From positions 1 to 64,000 of the forward strand of contig CAYREX010000001.1 in NCBI GenBank assembly GCA_964423505.1: DNA of 64,000 nucleotides, read 5' to 3'. The translations under genes were made by a program, and so were the position numbers. Positions 17,231 through 25,794 of this stretch are shown here, piece after piece. Each line of letters begins with the position of its first letter. Position 1 is the stretch's first letter. Below the pieces are notes generated by a model, which was not told the DNA's origin, searched no databases, and was given only the letters and a program-made list of their open reading frames with translations. The stretch comes from CAYREX01 sp964423505 (GTDB lineage: Bacteria; Fermentibacterota; Fermentibacteria; Fermentibacterales; JCC-6).

Positions 17231-17892
17231 GGCCGGCTCCAGAGAGCCTTGATGCCGCCCCAGCTCCCGGGGGTCAGCCCGGACTGGAGGGTGGTGACCG
17301 AGACGTCGTCGAACCTGCAGGAGAGGGAGACGTCATGAGCGCCGGAGACTCCCGCGGCGAAGAGGGCCATGCTCCCGGGACGGCCGGCGGGGTCCGTGGT
17401 CTGAACCATCCAGCCGGAGGGCTCGGTCTCTCCCGCCGGCCAGGCGCGGCCGCGGAAGACGTCCCCCCGGCACTCGAAGCGGACCATGTAGTCGCTGCCG
17501 TAGGAGACGCCGAAGGACGCCTGGTCCAGGAGCTCGATGGAGCTCCAGTCCCACCGGATGATGACCAGCGCCTGATGCAGGCTGCTCAGGACAAGCATCA
17601 GGTTGTAGGGAGCTTCCGGGTCGAACCGCACCATCGACCCGGCGAAGTAGCAGACCTCCGGCCTGACCAGGCATACGGCTGCGTAGTCGGGAGTGCTCAT
17701 GGAGTCTCCGTCCGCCCGGGCTGCAATGCCGTGGTTCTCTTCGTAGCCGCCGTGGAAGTGGTACATGCCCTCTTCCACCGTGTACTCCACCATGCTGAGC
17801 TCCTGCCAGCCGTCGGCGTTGCCGTCCTCGAAGTCGTCCCCGAAGAGAAGCGACCCGGTAAGCACCAGGGCGATGTGCAGGTACGCGCTCAA
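17227..17892 (-). CDS. small secreted protein with SWGGIKA C-terminal motif
   Basis: 221 residues from a TTG start at 17892, with GAGG upstream. MSAYLHIALVLTGSLLFG is a short signal peptide, followed by a LamG/concanavalin-like beta-sandwich pattern (DDFEDGNADGWQELS ... YEENHGIAARADG ... VSLSCRFDDVSVT), which resembles a DUF1080/laminin-G-type carbohydrate-binding fold. It ends GSWGGIKALWSRP, matching the end of the small secreted protein at 39985-40587 (SWAGIKAVFD). It is the first gene of the four-gene operon running to 13543, all joined by 4-bp overlaps. Confidence 0.7.
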   Translation of the reverse strand: MSAYLHIALVLTGSLLFGDDFEDGNADGWQELSMVEYTVEEGMYHFHGGYEENHGIAARADGDSMSTPDYAAVCLVRPEVCYFAGSMVRFDPEAPYNLMLVLSSLHQALVIIRWDWSSIELLDQASFGVSYGSDYMVRFECRGDVFRGRAWPAGETEPSGWMVQTTDPAGRPGSMALFAAGVSGAHDVSLSCRFDDVSVTTLQSGLTPGSWGGIKALWSRP

Positions 17893-17982
17893 GGGCCCAC
17901 CTCACCTCCCGGGAGGAAGCTAGCCCGGGGCGGAGCGTCCGGTCAAGAGCCGGGCGCCGGACATCGTCGGGGCCGGGAGGGA

Positions 17983-19569
17983 TCAGCCGTCACTCGTCTC
18001 GAGCGCCGGCGGCGCACCGGCCTCGAAGGCTTCGGATACGGCCCTCCTGACCTCCTCGATGGTGTAGGGCTTCCTCATCACCGCGCTGAATCCGTAGCGC
18101 CGGTAGTCTGCCAGCACCGGCGAGTTCGCGTACCCGCTGGAGACGATGACCCGGGCGGAGGGGTCCACCCGGCGTATCATCCTGACGGCCCTCTCCCCAC
18201 CCACCCCGCCGGGAACGGTCACGTCGAGTATCACGAGGTCGAACGGGCGTCCGCTCTCCCCGGCCCTCACGTAGAGGTCCAGCGCCTCCCGACCGTCCGC
18301 GGCGGTCTCCACCACGCAGTCGAGGAGCTGCAGCATCTCCCGGCCGACGTTCCTTATCATCAGCTCGTCGTCCATCAGCAGCACCCTCGGCCTCTCCACC
18401 GGCCTGATCCGCTCCAGGACATCCGACCCGCCGCCGGCGAAAGCGGGCAGGTATATGCTCACCCTCGTGCCGGCCCCCGGAGCGGAGTCGATTGTCACGT
18501 AGCCGTCGTGCCTCCTCACGATGGAGTGGACTATCGAGAGCCCCAGGCCGCGGGCCTCCTCCCTGGTGGTGAAGAAGGGGTCGAACACCCGCAGGAGGTC
18601 CTCCTCGTCGATGCCCCTGCCGCCGTCCTCCACCGACACCCTCACCGACCGGACCTTCCTGGACACGCCGGAGGGGGCGCCGCCCTCCGGCACGTTGACG
18701 GTCGAAACGCGTATCTCGCCGCCCTCCGGAAGAGCCTGGCGCGCATTCTGGATGAGGTTGTGGAAAGCCTGGAAGAGCTGGTCCCTGTCTCCGGTCACCG
18801 GCCAGGTGTCCTCCCGCACGTCCAGTTTGCAGCGGACGCTGGAGCCGCTCAGCGAGAAGCTGCAGACCTCCGGGAAGAGGGAGCGCAGGTCCACCTCGGC
18901 CATTGCCGGGCTCCCTCCCCTCGCGAAGGTGAGCAGCTGGCTGGTGAGGTCGGAGGCGCGCTCGCAGGCCGACCGGGCCTGTCTCAGGTACTCCCGCCCC
19001 TTGGCTGAGCAGGTTCCCTCGGCAAGCTGGACGTTGCCCAGCACCGCCGTCAGGGCGTTGTTGAAGTCGTGGGCCAGGCCGCCCGCCAGCATCCCGATGG
19101 ACTCCAGCTTGTCCAGCTTGATCAGCTCGTCGTTCAGCCTGGCCATCCGCTTCTCGCTCAGCCGCCTCTCGGTGATGTCGCGGATGGAGCCTACGGCGCA
19201 CGGCCTGCCGTGCCAGGTCGAGCCGGAGACGGAGAAGTCGAAGTACCTGGTCTCTCCGGAGGAGGTGAGCACCCGCGCGACGTAGCCGACCGGGGCGCTC
19301 TCCCCCCTCGAGCGGGCGCTGCCGTAGGACCGGACGCTCTCCAGGTCGTCCGGGTGGATGATGTCCTCGACCGACTTCTCCAGGAGCTCGTCGCGGGCGT
19401 AGCCGAGCAGCTCGCAGAGGCGCCGGTTGACCATGTGGAAGCGGTCGTCGTCGTAGAGGTAGACGTATATCCCGTCGTGGCTCCGCTCGACTATCTCGCG
19501 GTATGCGCCGGTCTGCATGGCAGCCTCGGGAGACCCGGGCGCTTCGCGGTCTGCGGGGTCTTCGGTCAT
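17983..19569 (-). CDS. hybrid sensor histidine kinase (PAS-HisKA-HATPase-REC)
   Basis: 528 residues with no transmembrane segment, so cytosolic. The PAS domain at about 22-135 ends in GSIRDITERR. HisKA carries His167 in GGLAHDFNNALTAVLGN, the F/NN variant typical of hybrid kinases. The HATPase has Asn275 (HNLIQNARQAL), the G1 box DGGRGI (315-320), FFTTREEARGLGL and a G2 region. The receiver at about 394-515 has acidic MDDE, phospho-acceptor Asp449 (VILDVTVPG) and RKPY. It likely senses an intracellular signal and passes phosphate to an unlinked histidine phosphotransferase or regulator; no partner is adjacent. Confidence 0.92.
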   Translation of the reverse strand: MTEDPADREAPGSPEAAMQTGAYREIVERSHDGIYVYLYDDDRFHMVNRRLCELLGYARDELLEKSVEDIIHPDDLESVRSYGSARSRGESAPVGYVARVLTSSGETRYFDFSVSGSTWHGRPCAVGSIRDITERRLSEKRMARLNDELIKLDKLESIGMLAGGLAHDFNNALTAVLGNVQLAEGTCSAKGREYLRQARSACERASDLTSQLLTFARGGSPAMAEVDLRSLFPEVCSFSLSGSSVRCKLDVREDTWPVTGDRDQLFQAFHNLIQNARQALPEGGEIRVSTVNVPEGGAPSGVSRKVRSVRVSVEDGGRGIDEEDLLRVFDPFFTTREEARGLGLSIVHSIVRRHDGYVTIDSAPGAGTRVSIYLPAFAGGGSDVLERIRPVERPRVLLMDDELMIRNVGREMLQLLDCVVETAADGREALDLYVRAGESGRPFDLVILDVTVPGGVGGERAVRMIRRVDPSARVIVSSGYANSPVLADYRRYGFSAVMRKPYTIEEVRRAVSEAFEAGAPPALETSDG

Positions 19570-19655
19570 AGTATCTCCGGGAGAACCCCTCGGCTGTCTG
19601 CGGGCCCCCGCCCCCTCAACGCCCGCTGCAGGAAACTAACCGGAGGAAGGCTTCC

Positions 19656-20444
19656 CTACCAGGCCCCGCGGCGGCGGCCGTCCTCCGCCTCAGGCCCCAG
19701 CCCGCACTCCGACAGCGCGCCGGTCACTGCATCCGGCTCCTTCCGCCGGAGACCGAGCTTCCTGGAGATGTGCTCTGTCCAGGAGTAGCTGTCGAAGTCG
19801 AACGTCTCCTCCATGCCCTCCGGCAGGCTCACCATGTATCCGGCCCGGCGGTAGTAGCCCTCGGCCAGGTATCCATCGTCCATCACCTCCATGGCCCTCT
19901 CCACTTCCTCCTCCGAGAGGTCGGGATAGGTCTCCTCGAAGAGATGGAAGTCGATGGGGTAGCGGGGCCTGACAGGGCGCTCCTCCGCCGGGAATCCCAT
20001 CGCCAGGATGACCAGCGGGAAGACGCCGTCCGGGAGCCGGTGCCGCTCCCTCAGCCTGCCGGCCGTGAAGGGCGCCCCGCCGATGAAGCAGCTCCCCATC
20101 CCGAGGCTCTCGCCGGCGATAACCATGTTCTCCGCCATGTAGCAGGCGTCCTGTATGCCGAACAGGAGGGTGTAGGAGTTGCCGGCGCGCCTCTGCCAGC
20201 CGCGCCTGCGCATTACCAGGTCCATCCTGTGCACGTCGACGCAGACCACGAACTGCAGCGGGGCCCGGAATGGGTTCCGCTCCCGGTCCCTGGTGAGCAG
20301 CACGCTGCCCAGCTGCATGGCGAACGGGGCCTGCTGACCGGCCCTGACCACGGTCTCCACCTCGTCGCAGGTGGGCTCCCTGTCGGTGTAGCTCCTCACC
20401 GACCGCCTGGACATCAGGGTATCGACGACCTCGTTCCGGATCAA
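19656..20444 (-). CDS. nitroreductase-family protein (long form)
   Basis: 262 residues from a TTG start with GGGAGG five bases upstream. The N-terminal DTLMSRRSVRSYTDREPT is the FMN-binding arginine motif, followed by RAGQQAPFAMQLGSVLL. ACYMAENMVIAGESLGMGSCFIGG and LVILAMGFPAEERPVRPRYPIDFHLFEE are typical of NfsA-like nitroreductases. The C-terminal 80 residues (ERAMEVMDDGYLAEGYYRRAGYM ... SYSWTEHISRKLG) extend past the usual core, as in many anaerobe homologues. Likely an NAD(P)H-dependent flavin reductase. It is divergent from the SLC13-type permease, with 175 bp between them. Confidence 0.85.
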   Translation of the reverse strand: MIRNEVVDTLMSRRSVRSYTDREPTCDEVETVVRAGQQAPFAMQLGSVLLTRDRERNPFRAPLQFVVCVDVHRMDLVMRRRGWQRRAGNSYTLLFGIQDACYMAENMVIAGESLGMGSCFIGGAPFTAGRLRERHRLPDGVFPLVILAMGFPAEERPVRPRYPIDFHLFEETYPDLSEEEVERAMEVMDDGYLAEGYYRRAGYMVSLPEGMEETFDFDSYSWTEHISRKLGLRRKEPDAVTGALSECGLGPEAEDGRRRGAW

Positions 20445-20619
20445 GGCGACCTCCCGGCTCGGTTCTGGGTCATTCCGCCCCGGGACTTTCCCGGAGTACC
20501 GCGCTTTCGAATACTACCACCCGACAGAAGCGGGCGGGAGGAACCCTGCCGCCCCGTCGGACTTGACTCGGAGAGGGAGTACGGCCCGGGCCCCGGGATG
20601 CTGAGGTGAAGGCACAGAG

Positions 20620-22404
20620 GTGACAGGCGAGATAGCTCTCACGCTGGGAGTGCTTGCGGTAACGGTGGTGCTGTTCGTCACCGAGCTTCTACGGGTGGAC
20701 GTGACGGCCATCCTCGTGATGGTCGCCCTCCCCTGGCTGGGGCTCATCGAGCCGCTGGAGGCGTTCAGCGGCTTCGCCAGCAACGCGGTGATGGCGATGA
20801 TAGCCGTCATGGTCCTCGGATACTCCATAGACGCCTCGGGCGCAACAGGGCGGCTGGTGGGGCCGGTCACGAAGCTGGCCTCGGGCAGCGAGCGCCGCAT
20901 GCTCGGGATGGTCTCCGCCGCGGTGGGCCTGGTCTCCGCCTTCATGCAGAACATCGGGGCCACCGTCCTATTCCTCCCCGGGGTACGCCGCATCGCCCGA
21001 AGGTCCGGGATGGACCTCTCCCGGCTGCTCATGCCGATGGGTTTCGCGGCGATACTGGGCGGCACTCTGACCATGATAGCATCCGGGCCGCTCATACTGC
21101 TGAACGACCTGCTCCGGCAGGGTGGACGCGAGCCTCTCGGCCTCTTCAGCGTCACCCCGGTGGGGCTCGTCCTCCTGGCGGCGGGCATCGCATACTTCCT
21201 CCTCTCCGGCAGGAAGCTCCTGCCCGGAGGGAGGCCCGCAGGCGGCAGCGGGGCCGACCTCGTCGACCTCTGGAACCTGCCGGAGTCCGTGAGGGTGCTC
21301 AGGGTGCCGGGCGACTCCGGACTGGCCGGGAGGACCATCGAGGAGGCCGGGCTCTGGAGCGGGTACGACGTCCACGTCCTCGCGGCCGAGGGGGAGGACG
21401 GAATCGAGTTCGCCCCCTGGCGCCGGACGGTCCTGCGCACCGGGAGGCGGTACGCCATGGTCTCCGCGGGTGACGGGATAGACCGCCTGGTCGCCGCCGG
21501 GGAGCTGGAGGAGGACGCCGAGCCCTGCAGGATGAGGCGCATACTCGAGTCGGACGACACCGGCTACGCCGAGATGGTGGTCAGGCACAGGTCGGACGCC
21601 GCGGGCAGGACCATAAGGCAGATGGCCCTCCGGAAGACCTGGGGGGTCGAGCCCATCCTGCTGAGCTCCGGCGGCGACATCGTCAGGGGAGACATATCCG
21701 ACAGGACCCTCGAGGGGGGGGACATGCTGGTGGTCCACGGCCCCTGGGCCAGCATTGCGGCCATGGGCAGGAGCGTAGGATTCCTGGCGGCCAGCCGGGT
21801 CCCCGAGGTCAGGAGCCTCTCTTCGAAGCCTCTCGCGGCAGTCCTTGTCTTCGCAGGTGCGGTGGCGCTGGCCGTGGCCGGGGTGAGGCTGAGCCTGGCC
21901 CTCATGTCCGCGGTGGTGGCAATGCTGCTCCTCCGGGTGATTACAATAGACGAGGCGTACAGGGCGGTCGACTGGAGGACGGTCTTCCTGCTAGCCGGCC
22001 TCATACCACTGGGGCTCGCCATGGAGAGGACCGGCACCGCCGCCTGGGTGGCAGGCGGCGTGATGGAGGCGGTGACAGGCGCCCACCCCCTGCTGATGAT
22101 GACCGCTGTGGCGCTCCTGGCAACGCTGTTCACCCTCTTCATGTCCAACGTGGCCGCCACCATACTGCTCGTCCCCCTGGTGATGTCCGTGGCCCCGGCA
22201 TGGGGAATCGCCCCGAGGGCTCTGGCGGTGCTGGTGGCCGTCTGCGCCTCCAACTCCTTCGTCCTCCCCACCCACCAGGTGAACGCGCTCCTGATGGCCC
22301 AGGGGGGCTACCGGAGCGCCGACTACATGAGGGCGGGGGGGCTCTTCTCAATTCTGTTCGTGCTCATAGCGGTACCGGCGGTGTACCTGCTCTTCGGAGG
22401 ATAG
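20620..22404 (+). CDS. SLC13/CitT-type permease with two RCK_C (TrkA-C) domains
   Basis: 594 residues. N-terminal membrane segments (GVLAVTVVLFVTELLRVDVTAILVMVALPWLGLI ...) and the SAFMQNIGATVLFLPGVRRIA region form the first half of a DASS-type transporter. Two cytosolic RCK_C-like units follow at about 215-400 (VRVLRVPGDSGLAGRTIEEAGLWSGYDVHVLA and AEMVVRHRSDAAGRTIRQMALRK). The second membrane half has MSNVAATILLVPLVMSVA. Proteins of this layout include sulfate and thiosulfate permeases, which fits the sulfur genes directly downstream (27-bp gap). Start is GTG 20620, preceded by GAGGTGAAGG. A membrane importer of an anion is secure; sulfur specificity is inferred. Confidence 0.85.
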   Translation: MTGEIALTLGVLAVTVVLFVTELLRVDVTAILVMVALPWLGLIEPLEAFSGFASNAVMAMIAVMVLGYSIDASGATGRLVGPVTKLASGSERRMLGMVSAAVGLVSAFMQNIGATVLFLPGVRRIARRSGMDLSRLLMPMGFAAILGGTLTMIASGPLILLNDLLRQGGREPLGLFSVTPVGLVLLAAGIAYFLLSGRKLLPGGRPAGGSGADLVDLWNLPESVRVLRVPGDSGLAGRTIEEAGLWSGYDVHVLAAEGEDGIEFAPWRRTVLRTGRRYAMVSAGDGIDRLVAAGELEEDAEPCRMRRILESDDTGYAEMVVRHRSDAAGRTIRQMALRKTWGVEPILLSSGGDIVRGDISDRTLEGGDMLVVHGPWASIAAMGRSVGFLAASRVPEVRSLSSKPLAAVLVFAGAVALAVAGVRLSLALMSAVVAMLLLRVITIDEAYRAVDWRTVFLLAGLIPLGLAMERTGTAAWVAGGVMEAVTGAHPLLMMTAVALLATLFTLFMSNVAATILLVPLVMSVAPAWGIAPRALAVLVAVCASNSFVLPTHQVNALLMAQGGYRSADYMRAGGLFSILFVLIAVPAVYLLFGG

Positions 22405-22431
22405 CCGAAACCGGCAAAGGAAAGGAAATCG

Positions 22432-23874
22432 ATGCTCCTCTATCAGAGATTCGTGCCGAGGCTCGCCCATAGCAGCTACATCCTGGCGGGCAACAGGACC
22501 TGTGCCGTGGTCGACCCGGCCAGGGACGTGCAGTGGTACCTCTCCGCCGCGGAGGAGATGGGTCTCGAGATAACCCACGTCATCGAGACCCACCTCCACG
22601 CCGACTTCATCTCGGGGCACATGGACCTGGCCGAGGCCACCGGTGCCGTCATCGTCGCCCCGGCTTCCGCCGGGTGCGCCTTCGACCACCGGGCGGTCTC
22701 CGAGGGAGACTCGATCGGCGTCGAGAACATGCGGCTGGACGTTCTCGAGACGCCGGGTCACACCCCGGAGCACGTCAGCTACGTGGTGACAGACCTCTCC
22801 AGGGGGGACGAGTCGGCCGGGGTCTTCTGCGGCGACACCCTGTTCGTCGGGGACGTCGGGCGGCCGGACCTCTTCCCGGGCAGGGCGGAGGAGCTGGCGG
22901 AGAAGCTCTGGGACAGCCTGGCGAAGCTGCGCTCCCTCCCGGACCACTGCGAGGTCTACCCGGCTCACGGTGCCGGCTCCCTCTGCGGCAGGGCCATGGC
23001 CGCCAAGCGGAGGAGCACGGTGGGCTACGAGAAGCGTTACAACCCGGCGCTGCAGATATCCGGCAGGGAGGAGTTCGTGAGGTCGCTCACCACCGACATG
23101 CCCCCGGCCCCGGACCACTTCTCCCGCTGCAGCGAGATAAACAGGCAGGGACCCTCCATGCTTGCCGACCTCCCCCCTCTCGCCGACATGTCGCCCGCTG
23201 AGGTGCGCCGGGCGGGGGAGGCGGGCGCCGTCATACTGGACGTGCGGAGGTACGACGCCTTCGGAGGACAGCACGTCCCCGGCGCCCTGAGTATAGACGC
23301 GGACGGCAACCTGCCCACCTTCGGCGGCTGGGTCCTCCCCCCGGACCGGGACATCGTCCTGGTGGCGACCGACCGCGAGGAGGCCCTGGAGGCGGCGAGG
23401 TGGCTCAGGAGGGTGGGCCTCGACAGGGTGGTCGGCCACCTGGACGGAGGGATGTTCGCCTGGGCAACCGCCGGCCTGCCCGCCTCTCACCTACCGCAGG
23501 TGGACGTGCTCGAGGCGGACAGAATGCGGGCATCCGGCACGCCCATCCTGGACGTTCGCTCCGGGAGCGAGTACGCCGACTCCCACGTGGAGGGGGCACG
23601 GAACGTCCCGGCGCCGGACCTCCGGGAGAGGTGGGAGGAGCTGGACCCCGAGAGGGAGACCCTCCTGGTGTGCAGCACCGGCCACCGCTCCACGCTGGCC
23701 GGGAGCATCCTGCTCTCGAAGGGGCTCTCCCGGCTGGTGAACATCGCCGGCGGCATGAAGGGATACGGGGCCGCCGCGCTCGCGCCGGCCTGCGTCATGT
23801 GCTCCATCCCCCACGGTCCGAAGCTCCTGGTCCGCAAGGTCGGAGACGCGATAGAGGAGGAGGTGGGGTCGTGA
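22432..23874 (+). CDS. MBL-fold hydrolase with two rhodanese domains (persulfide-dioxygenase-like)
   Basis: 480 residues. The metallo-beta-lactamase domain (1-245) has THLHADFISGH (His54, His56, Asp58), a TPGHTPEH ligand and FCGDTLFVGDVGRPDL, the persulfide dioxygenase/glyoxalase II-like pattern. Rhodanese 1 (about 248-350) has VATDREEA where the active-site loop should be, so it lacks the catalytic cysteine. Rhodanese 2 (about 355-475) keeps Cys414 in LLVCSTGHRS. Probably handles persulfide sulfur and delivers it via Cys414. ATG 22432 follows AAAGGAAA. Its TGA overlaps the ATG of the downstream YeeE/YedE gene (TGATG), so translation is coupled. Confidence 0.88.
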   Translation: MLLYQRFVPRLAHSSYILAGNRTCAVVDPARDVQWYLSAAEEMGLEITHVIETHLHADFISGHMDLAEATGAVIVAPASAGCAFDHRAVSEGDSIGVENMRLDVLETPGHTPEHVSYVVTDLSRGDESAGVFCGDTLFVGDVGRPDLFPGRAEELAEKLWDSLAKLRSLPDHCEVYPAHGAGSLCGRAMAAKRRSTVGYEKRYNPALQISGREEFVRSLTTDMPPAPDHFSRCSEINRQGPSMLADLPPLADMSPAEVRRAGEAGAVILDVRRYDAFGGQHVPGALSIDADGNLPTFGGWVLPPDRDIVLVATDREEALEAARWLRRVGLDRVVGHLDGGMFAWATAGLPASHLPQVDVLEADRMRASGTPILDVRSGSEYADSHVEGARNVPAPDLRERWEELDPERETLLVCSTGHRSTLAGSILLSKGLSRLVNIAGGMKGYGAAALAPACVMCSIPHGPKLLVRKVGDAIEEEVGS

Positions 23875-24401
23875 TGGACCTTACCGCCGCCCGGTGGTCG
23901 CCCTACGTCGTCGGGGCGGGGATAGGCCTCCTGAGCTGCCTCACCTTCCTGCTCTCGGACAAGGCGCTGGGCTGCTCAACCGCATTCGCCAGGACCAGCG
24001 GGATGCTGCGAAGGCTCTTCGACCGCCGCGGGGTGGAGCGGAACCCCTACTACCGCGAGGTGAGGCCGGTGGTGGACTGGGAGTGGATGCTGGTCCTGGG
24101 GGTGGTCCTGGGAGCCCTGCTCTCGTCTCTGCTCTCCGGCACCTTCGAGCTGACCCTGGAGCATGCCACATGGAAGGCTTACTTCGGCGACACGCCCCTG
24201 CTCCGAGTCCTGACGGCCCTTGCGGGAGGGACCGCCATGGGCTTCGGCGCCAGGTGGGCCGGCGGCTGCACGAGCGGACACGGCATAAGCGGCACGCTGC
24301 AGTGGAGCGCCTCCAGCTGGCTGGGGGCCATCATGTTCTTCGTCGGGGGCATAGTCGCCGCCAGGCTCCTCTTCGTGGTCGTGGGCGGGGGTGCACCATG
24401 A
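23874..24401 (+). CDS. YeeE/YedE-type sulfur transporter, N-terminal half protein
   Basis: 175 residues with four or five membrane segments. The conserved cysteine motifs of the thiosulfate/sulfur-carrier transport family are present: KALGCSTAFARTSG near residue 40 and RWAGGCTSGHGISGTLQWS near residue 135. In TsuA/YeeE such cysteines relay thiosulfate through the membrane (established for the family). Here the transporter is split, and the second half is the next gene, overlapping by ATGA. Coupled to the upstream MBL-rhodanese gene by TGATG. Likely imports a reduced sulfur compound for the rhodanese protein (inference). Confidence 0.85.
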   Translation: MDLTAARWSPYVVGAGIGLLSCLTFLLSDKALGCSTAFARTSGMLRRLFDRRGVERNPYYREVRPVVDWEWMLVLGVVLGALLSSLLSGTFELTLEHATWKAYFGDTPLLRVLTALAGGTAMGFGARWAGGCTSGHGISGTLQWSASSWLGAIMFFVGGIVAARLLFVVVGGGAP

Positions 24402-24961
24402 GCCTCGAGCGGCTCAGGGGGCGCAGGGGTGCGCAGCACGTTCTGGGGCTCCTGTTCGGGGTCGTCTTCGGCTTTCTGCTCCAGAAGGGGGGCGTTACAG
24501 ATTACGACGTGATAATCGGCCAGCTGCTGCTGACGGACATGACCGTCGTCAGGGTCATGCTCAGCGCAGTGGTTGTCGGCTCGATAGGCGTGCACCTGCT
24601 CGGTTCCGCGGGCCTGGCCAGGCTCCAGCCCAAGCCGCAGTCGGCCCGGACCACGGCCCTCGGAGGCCTGCTCTTCGGCTTCGGCTTCGCGCTGCTGGGC
24701 TACTGCCCCGGTACGGTCGCCGGGGCGGTGGGCTCCGGGGCGCTGGACGCGCTGCTGGGCGGGGTCACCGGGATACTGCTGGGCGCCGGGCTCTACGCCG
24801 CGGCCTACAGTCGCTTCAGGCGCCGGCGGCTGGTGGTCGACATGCCTGAGGGAAGGCGAACGCTGCCGGAGCTGCTCGGGGTCTCGCCCTGGGCGGTGGT
24901 CCTGCCCGGCTGCGCTCTGCTGGTACTGGTCCTGTGGCTTATCAGGGAGACGGGGGTGTAG
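24398..24961 (+). CDS. YeeE/YedE-type sulfur transporter, C-terminal half protein
   Basis: 187 residues. LLFGVVFGFLLQKGGVTDYDVIIGQLLLTDMTVVRVM is the signature of the second YeeE/YedE half (DUF6691-like). LLFGFGFALLGYCPGTVAGAVGSG carries the single conserved cysteine. There are about five membrane segments, with a cytosolic stretch RFRRRRLVVDMPEGRR before the last. ATG overlaps the stop of the first half (ATGA). The two chains probably assemble into one channel-like unit. A DUF1622 gene follows after 3 bp. Confidence 0.85.
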   Translation: MSLERLRGRRGAQHVLGLLFGVVFGFLLQKGGVTDYDVIIGQLLLTDMTVVRVMLSAVVVGSIGVHLLGSAGLARLQPKPQSARTTALGGLLFGFGFALLGYCPGTVAGAVGSGALDALLGGVTGILLGAGLYAAAYSRFRRRRLVVDMPEGRRTLPELLGVSPWAVVLPGCALLVLVLWLIRETGV

Positions 24962-24964
24962 TCG

Positions 24965-25321
24965 ATGCAGACCTTCGTCGAGACCGTCGTGACCCATGCC
25001 GCGATGCTGGCCGAGCTTGCCGCGGCGGTGGTCATATCCATCGGCATAGTCCAGTCGCTGGTCATCTACTTCGTGAGGCACCTCTGCCGGAAGTGCCCCT
25101 TCCACCACATGACCAGGGGGAGGATAAAGCTCGGCCACGCCCTCTCCCTCTCACTGGAGCTGCTGATAGGCGCGGACATACTGAAGAGCGCCCTGGCGCC
25201 CACCTGGACCGACCTGGGCCAGCTGGCCGCCATCGTCGCCATCCGAACCGTCGTGAACTACTTCCTGCTCTACGAGATGGAGAAGGTCAGGACGGAGGAG
25301 GAGGAAGAGCTCAGCGAGTAA
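24965..25321 (+). CDS. DUF1622-family small membrane protein
   Basis: 118 residues with three membrane segments. LAAAVVISIGIVQSLVIYFV, LSLELLIGADILKSALAPTW and QLAAIVAIRTVVNYFLLYEME match the DUF1622 pattern, including the conserved LELLIGADIL and IRT-x-x-NYFL. Function is unknown. It is the last gene of the sulfur operon and converges on the gene at 25311-25727, with an 11-bp overlap of the 3' ends. Confidence 0.85.
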   Translation: MQTFVETVVTHAAMLAELAAAVVISIGIVQSLVIYFVRHLCRKCPFHHMTRGRIKLGHALSLSLELLIGADILKSALAPTWTDLGQLAAIVAIRTVVNYFLLYEMEKVRTEEEEELSE

Positions 25322-25727
25322 CCCTCCACTCCTCCTCGCCGGTCTGGCCGAGGGCGAAGCCCTCCTTCTCCAGGGTGCTCCTGAACCACTCCATGGTCTT
25401 CCTGAACCGGGAGAGCATCACGGTGGTGCCGTCCTCCGCCTCGACCCGGAAGACCTTCCCGTCCAGGCCGTACTTCCCCCTGCTTATCCTGAGGCCCTGA
25501 AGGGGAAGGCTCACGGGCCTGCCCTTGACCAGCAGCTGGAGGAGGATGCCCAGCTGCAGGTGGACCGCGGCCATCCTGCCCAGGTCCCAGTAGACGAAAC
25601 GCCTGTCGGTCAGCGCGCACCTGGCGTGCACGGCGAACTTCGCCCTGCCCCCGCCCTGGTACATCATCCGCCTGGTGCTGGAAAGCATCTTCTCGCCGGG
25701 CTCGAGGACGAGCTTCGACTTGGACAT
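25311..25727 (-). CDS. PH/GRAM-like domain protein of unknown function
   Basis: 138 residues. The pattern LVLEPGEKMLSSTRRMMYQGG ... CALTDRRFVYWDLGR ... GLRISRGKYGLDGKVFRVEAEDGTTVMLSRFRKTMEWFRSTLE resembles bacterial PH-like or GRAM domains (a GE-x-L start, a T-D-R-R-hydrophobic strand, and a final amphipathic helix). It is cytosolic. Role unknown, possibly membrane-lipid or protein binding. GGGAGAGAG lies before the ATG. Its 3' end overlaps that of the convergent DUF1622 gene. Confidence 0.65.
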   Translation of the reverse strand: MSKSKLVLEPGEKMLSSTRRMMYQGGGRAKFAVHARCALTDRRFVYWDLGRMAAVHLQLGILLQLLVKGRPVSLPLQGLRISRGKYGLDGKVFRVEAEDGTTVMLSRFRKTMEWFRSTLEKEGFALGQTGEEEWRVTR

Positions 25728-25794
25728 CTGCGCTCTCTCCCGTCCTGTTGATGATGGAAGGTTCCGTGCCGACCCGCCGCGAGGGCGGCTCCGC

